Of a DNA stretch of 10,006 nucleotides, positions 6,918 to 10,006 are shown in pieces. The notes beneath the pieces were generated by a model, which had not been told where the DNA came from, searched no databases, and saw only the letters and a list, made by a program, of their open reading frames with translations. Numbering within the stretch: position 1 is the first letter of the stretch; each line of letters begins with the position of its first letter. The stretch is from Chloroflexota bacterium (GTDB lineage: Bacteria; Chloroflexota; Limnocylindria; QHBO01), in NCBI GenBank assembly GCA_013820865.1, contig JACDHU010000039.1, positions 1-10,006 on the forward strand, in the 5' to 3' direction. The translations under genes and the position numbers were made by a program.

Positions 6918-7994
6918 TCAGATCTCCAAGAGGTGCTCCAGCAACGCGAGCCTCCGAGCGTTCCGCGTTCGATACCACTCGCCGCGACCTGCCCGCTTCC
7001 AGGACTTGCCCTGTCGGGCCCATGTCGGCATCAGGCCAAGCAGCGATATGGCCGCCTGTTCCCGAAGCGGAGCGATGCGACCGCGCGCCAGAGGTTGAAA
7101 CTGGTCGTCGATCCACGCGATCGCCTCGGTCGGATCATCGAGGCCGGCCAGCATGCGACACGCGTCGAGGCCGAGTGGATTGCGTCCCGCTCGCTCCCAA
7201 TCGACGAGGCCCAGCCGAGGACCCCCGAGCCGCAGGACGTTGCTGACACACGGATCCCCATGCGTCCAACCGACCAGTAGCTCCCGCTGAGAAGCAGCGA
7301 GTTCATCGATGCGTCGGAGCAGGCGCCCTCGGTCGGTGGGTTCGAGCTCCATCGCGCGAAGGAGATTAACGAGTTCCTTGCTCGACAACCACGGAACCAC
7401 CCTGCGAATGGACGTCGCCCGGCTGTCGGACCGCAGCCACAGCTCGCCAATGCCGGTGGCAACATCCCGGATCACGTGCCGCCATTCCGCGCGCGTTGCG
7501 CGCCTGCCCGGCGCGAGCAGCTCTTCGACGACCCAGGCATGGCTCAATCTCCGCGACCGCTCGATCTGGTCGGGAATGACAAATGCGTGCGATGCCCCGA
7601 TTCGCTCGGCCGCTTTGCTGCCCCGCAACAGGGTGCTGCGACGCCGCATGGGGACGCGGTGAATCGACACCGTGATGCGCGCGTCCACGTAAAAGGCGCG
7701 CAGGCGAATTGGCGCACCCGGCAAGCTGCCCATCAAGAGCGCATCCGCGGCCATCGGCTCGAGGTGCGCCGCCTGCGTCCATCCGCCCGCCGGTACGTTG
7801 ATCGCGAGGTGCTCGATCGCGGCGCCAGCTCGCATCACCGTGCCTCCGTGGACGACGACGGGTCCGGGCTCCCGACGGAGACGGCGGAGCACGGGGCTCG
7901 CTCGCTCCACGCGCCCGAGAAGCGCAGCTGCCTCATCGAGGCCATGCCGGGAAGGGCTCGGCAACGCCGATCCGGAACCTGCGCCAACGTCCAT
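6918..7994 (-). CDS. APH/choline-kinase-fold phosphotransferase
   Basis: This 358-aa protein carries the C-lobe signature of the aminoglycoside phosphotransferase/choline kinase superfamily: HGDPCVSN (245-252), with catalytic-loop Asp247 and Asn252, followed by LVDWE (263-267) holding the metal-binding Asp265. EE at 157-158 lies in the inter-lobe hinge region. Such enzymes phosphorylate small hydroxyl compounds with ATP. The N-lobe is divergent and I see no clear nucleotide loop. The start at 7994 is preferred because GAGGTGGGAG lies just upstream and the extension to a GTG at 8096 is low-complexity Arg/His sequence without a ribosome site. It converges on the pyruvyltransferase gene with 22 bp between stops, so it is not in the polymer operon. 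Its substrate is unknown. Choline, a sugar or another cell-envelope precursor are possible, and resistance to an aminoglycoside is not implied. Confidence 0.82.
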   Translation of the reverse strand: MDVGAGSGSALPSPSRHGLDEAAALLGRVERASPVLRRLRREPGPVVVHGGTVMRAGAAIEHLAINVPAGGWTQAAHLEPMAADALLMGSLPGAPIRLRAFYVDARITVSIHRVPMRRRSTLLRGSKAAERIGASHAFVIPDQIERSRRLSHAWVVEELLAPGRRATRAEWRHVIRDVATGIGELWLRSDSRATSIRRVVPWLSSKELVNLLRAMELEPTDRGRLLRRIDELAASQRELLVGWTHGDPCVSNVLRLGGPRLGLVDWERAGRNPLGLDACRMLAGLDDPTEAIAWIDDQFQPLARGRIAPLREQAAISLLGLMPTWARQGKSWKRAGRGEWYRTRNARRLALLEHLLEI

Positions 7995-7996
7995 GT

Positions 7997-8006
7997 CTCC
8001 CACCTC
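7997..8006 (-). promoter_or_regulatory. Shine-Dalgarno site of the APH-fold phosphotransferase
   Basis: The leftward strand reads GAGGTGGGAG, then AC, then ATG at 7994. The GAGGT part is spaced 7 nt from the start, a good distance, and decides the start codon against the upstream GTG at 8096. Confidence 0.6.
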
Positions 8007-8093
8007 GAAGCGACCCCGATGGGAGGGCGCCCGTCCCCGCCAGTGGCGGCGACGGCTCACACTATGGCGGCAGGCGATGAGAAGAGCATGAGC

Positions 8094-8113
8094 CACCGGT
8101 GAGAGTGCTCTCA
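8094..8113. repeat. Two adjacent, overlapping palindromes (operator-like or weak terminator)
   Basis: CACCGGTG (8094-8101) is a perfect 8-bp palindrome. It overlaps TGAGAG-TG-CTCTCA (8100-8113), a 6+6 dyad around a two-base centre. They lie 11 bp beyond the transporter stop and ~100 bp before the phosphotransferase start. No T-tract follows on the leftward strand, so an operator is as likely as a terminator. Confidence 0.35.
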
Positions 8114-8124
8114 GGAGAACAGAC

Positions 8125-9543
8125 CTAGAAGTGCTCGAGCGATGCGCCGGTATCCATCACGGGCCGTGCGCCGAGCGCCTCGGTCGCGCGCGCCGGGACG
8201 CGCCACGCCACGGCGAACCCGAACGCCGCGACCACGAGCATGATGCCGTCCACGATGCCCAACGCCGGCGCAAACTCGAGGGTCCCGGCATCGACCAGCG
8301 CGATGACGGCACCGCCGATCCCGGCGCCGAACGCAGTACCCAGCGTGAACATGAGCTGGAGGGCGGCGGAGCTGAATCCCTCCTCACCGGGGGTCGCGGT
8401 TTCGAGCATGAGCAGGGCGAGCATCGAGTACGCCAGGCCCATCCCCAGGCCGGCCACGCCCCATCCCAGCGCGGCGACGAGCACGGGGGCGGCGGGCAGC
8501 AACACCGCTGAGGTGATGACGATGCCGGCTCCGATGAGCCCCGCGCCGACGACGACCAGCGCGCGCCGGACTCCGGCGGCTGCAGCGCGGGCCTGGAGCC
8601 ATGCGCCGGCCGCCCAGGTCACGGCCGCAGCCGATAGCGCGATCCCGCCCAACGTGACACTCCCACCGCGCACCTCGACCACCGTCAGCGGGATGAATGC
8701 CTCGGTTCCGAAGAACGCGAATGCCACCGCGAAGACGGCCGCCACGACCGACGGCCGACCCGGCGCCAGCCGCAGGCTGCCCGCCGGGAGAAGGTGCACC
8801 AGCGCCCCGATGGCCAGCCACCCGCCGCCGACCACCAGGACCGCCGCGACCGGCCATGACCCGACCCCGAGCGCGACCAGCAGCAGTGTCGAGCCGGTTG
8901 CCAGGCGAATTGCATCGAAGGCTCGGCGCCCATCACTGCGCGCCGCATCGGAAACGCGTCGGGCGGGTCCGAGCACCGCGAGCTGCGGATACACGAGCAA
9001 CCCCATGACGAGGACCGGCGGCACGATGCCCAGGAACACCCATCGCCAGCCGAGCGCATCGGTCACAACGCCGGCGAGGGCCGGACCCACGAGACCCGGG
9101 ACGACCCACGCGCTCGAGATCAACGCGATCATGCGCGGCCGAACCGAAGGCTGGTACGCGCGGGCAATGACGGCGTAGACGACCGACCCGAGCGCGCCCG
9201 ACCCGAAGCCCTGGATGGCGCGGCCGGCAATGACCTGCGGCATGCCGTCCGCGAGACCGGCGACGAGCATCCCCAGCGCGAACAACGCGGTGCCGACCGC
9301 GAAGGCACGGCCCGGTCCGCGGCGGTCAGCGTCGGATCCAGCGAGCGTGATGCCGATGATGTTCGTCAGCCAGAACGCGCTGAAGGCCCAGCCGTACAGA
9401 TCCAGGCCGCCCAGATCGGCCACCATCGCCGGCAGAACGGTCGGGACGGCCATGCCCTCGAAGGCGGCCGCGCTGACGAGACCGATAAGCCCGGCGGTGA
9501 GCAGACGTCGGTCCGGCGACACTGAATCGCCGGCCGCTCTCAC
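8125..9543 (-). CDS. MFS transporter, drug:H+ antiporter-like
   Basis: This 472-aa integral membrane protein has alternating hydrophobic stretches consistent with 12-14 membrane helices. Family motifs in the first half are a variant motif A, GSDADRRGPGRAF (69-81), in the loop after the second helix; RAIQGFGSGA (108-117), the RxxQG motif B of proton-coupled exporters; and PGLVGPALAGVV (149-160), the motif C glycine/proline kink of antiporters. These together favour the drug:H+ antiporter group, so it probably exports a small hydrophobic compound in exchange for protons, but the substrate is not visible. A charged central loop (~194-212) divides the two halves. It starts with GTG at 9543, overlapping the phosphofructokinase stop in the string GTGA, and has no separate ribosome site, so translation is likely coupled. 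The helix count and exact subfamily are by-eye estimates. Confidence 0.88.
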   Translation of the reverse strand: MRAAGDSVSPDRRLLTAGLIGLVSAAAFEGMAVPTVLPAMVADLGGLDLYGWAFSAFWLTNIIGITLAGSDADRRGPGRAFAVGTALFALGMLVAGLADGMPQVIAGRAIQGFGSGALGSVVYAVIARAYQPSVRPRMIALISSAWVVPGLVGPALAGVVTDALGWRWVFLGIVPPVLVMGLLVYPQLAVLGPARRVSDAARSDGRRAFDAIRLATGSTLLLVALGVGSWPVAAVLVVGGGWLAIGALVHLLPAGSLRLAPGRPSVVAAVFAVAFAFFGTEAFIPLTVVEVRGGSVTLGGIALSAAAVTWAAGAWLQARAAAAGVRRALVVVGAGLIGAGIVITSAVLLPAAPVLVAALGWGVAGLGMGLAYSMLALLMLETATPGEEGFSSAALQLMFTLGTAFGAGIGGAVIALVDAGTLEFAPALGIVDGIMLVVAAFGFAVAWRVPARATEALGARPVMDTGASLEHF

Positions 9544-10006
9544 GCGAGGACCGCCGGACCCAGCAACAGGGGAGCGCCGAGCTTCGCCTCGTAGCGCGGA
9601 CGAAAGCGCTCGACGTTGTACATCGTCGGCACGTCGAGCTGCCGCGCGCCCAACGATCGTTCCGGAAGCGGAGCGTGCGCGTAATTCCCGTCGCGCACCG
9701 CCACCATTCGCCCGTACTGCCCATCGGCCAGCAGGTCGACCGCGACGTTGGCGAAGGTGATGGCCACGAGCTGATCGAGGGCGTCCGGATCGCCGGAACG
9801 CAGGTCGTAGGTAAGGTCGCTATGGACCGTCTCGATCCCCGTTCGGCGCTTCAGCTCGTCGGCCAGCACTTCACCCACATCGGCCTTGTGGCGGTGGCCG
9901 TAGGCATCGGACTCCCCCACCTCGGTGAGCTCGCCGCCGCGCCAGATGGCTCCCTCGCTGGCGATCACGAATGCATACCCCGATGGGTTGAGGCGACGGT
10001 CATCGG
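9540..10006 (-). CDS. 6-phosphofructokinase family protein, C-terminal part (partial)
   Basis: This leftward frame is open to the right edge of the window, giving the last ~154 residues. It resembles the C-terminal half of PfkA-type phosphofructokinases, which phosphorylate fructose 6-phosphate in glycolysis with ATP or pyrophosphate. The piece shows FVIASEGA, matching the conserved Glu of the substrate pocket, then KADVGEVLADEL, then TGIETVHSDLTYDLRSG, whose Arg aligns with the position that contacts the 6-phosphate (IQRGG in E. coli PfkA), then PDALDQLVAITFANVAVDLL and GRMVAVRDGNYAHAPLP. The usual LGHIQRGG is replaced by LTYDLRSG, so it belongs to a divergent subgroup. The ATP-versus-PPi residues lie in the missing N-terminal part. 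A GTG at 9968 is not the true start, because conserved sequence continues upstream of it. It overlaps the MFS gene by 4 bp. Confidence 0.8.
   Translation of the reverse strand, partial: DDRRLNPSGYAFVIASEGAIWRGGELTEVGESDAYGHRHKADVGEVLADELKRRTGIETVHSDLTYDLRSGDPDALDQLVAITFANVAVDLLADGQYGRMVAVRDGNYAHAPLPERSLGARQLDVPTMYNVERFRPRYEAKLGAPLLLGPAVLA

Larger units (their letters stand above)
7995..8124. other. 130-bp intergenic region between transporter and phosphotransferase
   Basis: This is the largest non-coding gap of the window. It holds the phosphotransferase ribosome site at its left end and two touching palindromes at 8094-8113. It may contain a promoter for the phosphotransferase, but I see no clear -35/-10 pair. 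Confidence 0.4.

Noticed and set aside
6893..6920. Bidirectional terminator between the converging genes
   Set aside because: The 22-bp gap has no stable inverted repeat followed by a T-tract. There is only a short direct repeat of GATCTCC nearby.
6918..7994. Aminoglycoside resistance gene
   Set aside because: Only the shared kinase fold motifs are visible. The N-lobe is unlike known resistance enzymes and no mobile element is nearby.
7995..8096. Upstream start (GTG 8096) for the APH-fold phosphotransferase
   Set aside because: No ribosome site lies before it, the extension is low-complexity, and a good Shine-Dalgarno precedes ATG 7994.
8240..9178. Rightward ~310-codon open frame inside the MFS gene
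   Set aside because: It is Pro/Ser/Thr/Arg/Ala-rich shadow translation antisense to a clear multi-helix transporter with recognisable MFS motifs.

Overview
The window is a dense, high-GC bacterial segment of roughly two-thirds G+C. It has short intergenic gaps and several 1-17 bp gene overlaps, and I see no RNA genes, insertion sequences or CRISPR repeats. Its left two thirds form a locus for making a teichoic-acid-type (alditol-phosphate) surface polymer, which suggests a single-membrane, Gram-positive-like organism. A high-GC actinobacterium is the default guess. A high-GC Chloroflexota relative is also possible, and the sequence alone does not decide.

Layout, left to right. A leftward operon starts at 2712 and encodes three genes in transcription order: a fused cytidylyltransferase/short-chain reductase (probable CDP-ribitol synthase, Bcs1/TarI-TarJ type; 1342-2712), a CDP-alditol phosphotransferase of the TagB/TagF family (142-1311), and the N-terminus of an ABC-2 polysaccharide/teichoic-acid export permease cut by the window edge (1-158). 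Back to back with it, across a 75-bp divergent gap, a rightward operon carries two more TagB/TagF-family phosphotransferases (2788-4413 and 4410-5576) and a polysaccharide pyruvyltransferase-family protein (5576-6895). These three are tightly packed and overlap by 4 and 1 bp.

The right third is read leftward and seems functionally separate: the 3' part of a 6-phosphofructokinase-family gene (9540-10006, cut by the window edge), an MFS drug/H+ antiporter-like transporter overlapping it by 4 bp (8125-9543), and an APH/choline-kinase-fold phosphotransferase (6918-7994) that converges on the polymer operon with only 22 bp between stop codons.

Inferred working model: the fusion enzyme reduces ribulose 5-phosphate and activates the ribitol 5-phosphate with CTP. 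The three membrane-peripheral transferases prime and extend a ribitol- and/or glycerol-phosphate chain on a lipid-linked acceptor. The pyruvyltransferase may add pyruvate ketals, and the ABC transporter exports the product. No linkage-unit enzymes (TagO, TagA) and no nucleotide-binding export subunit (TagH) lie inside the window.
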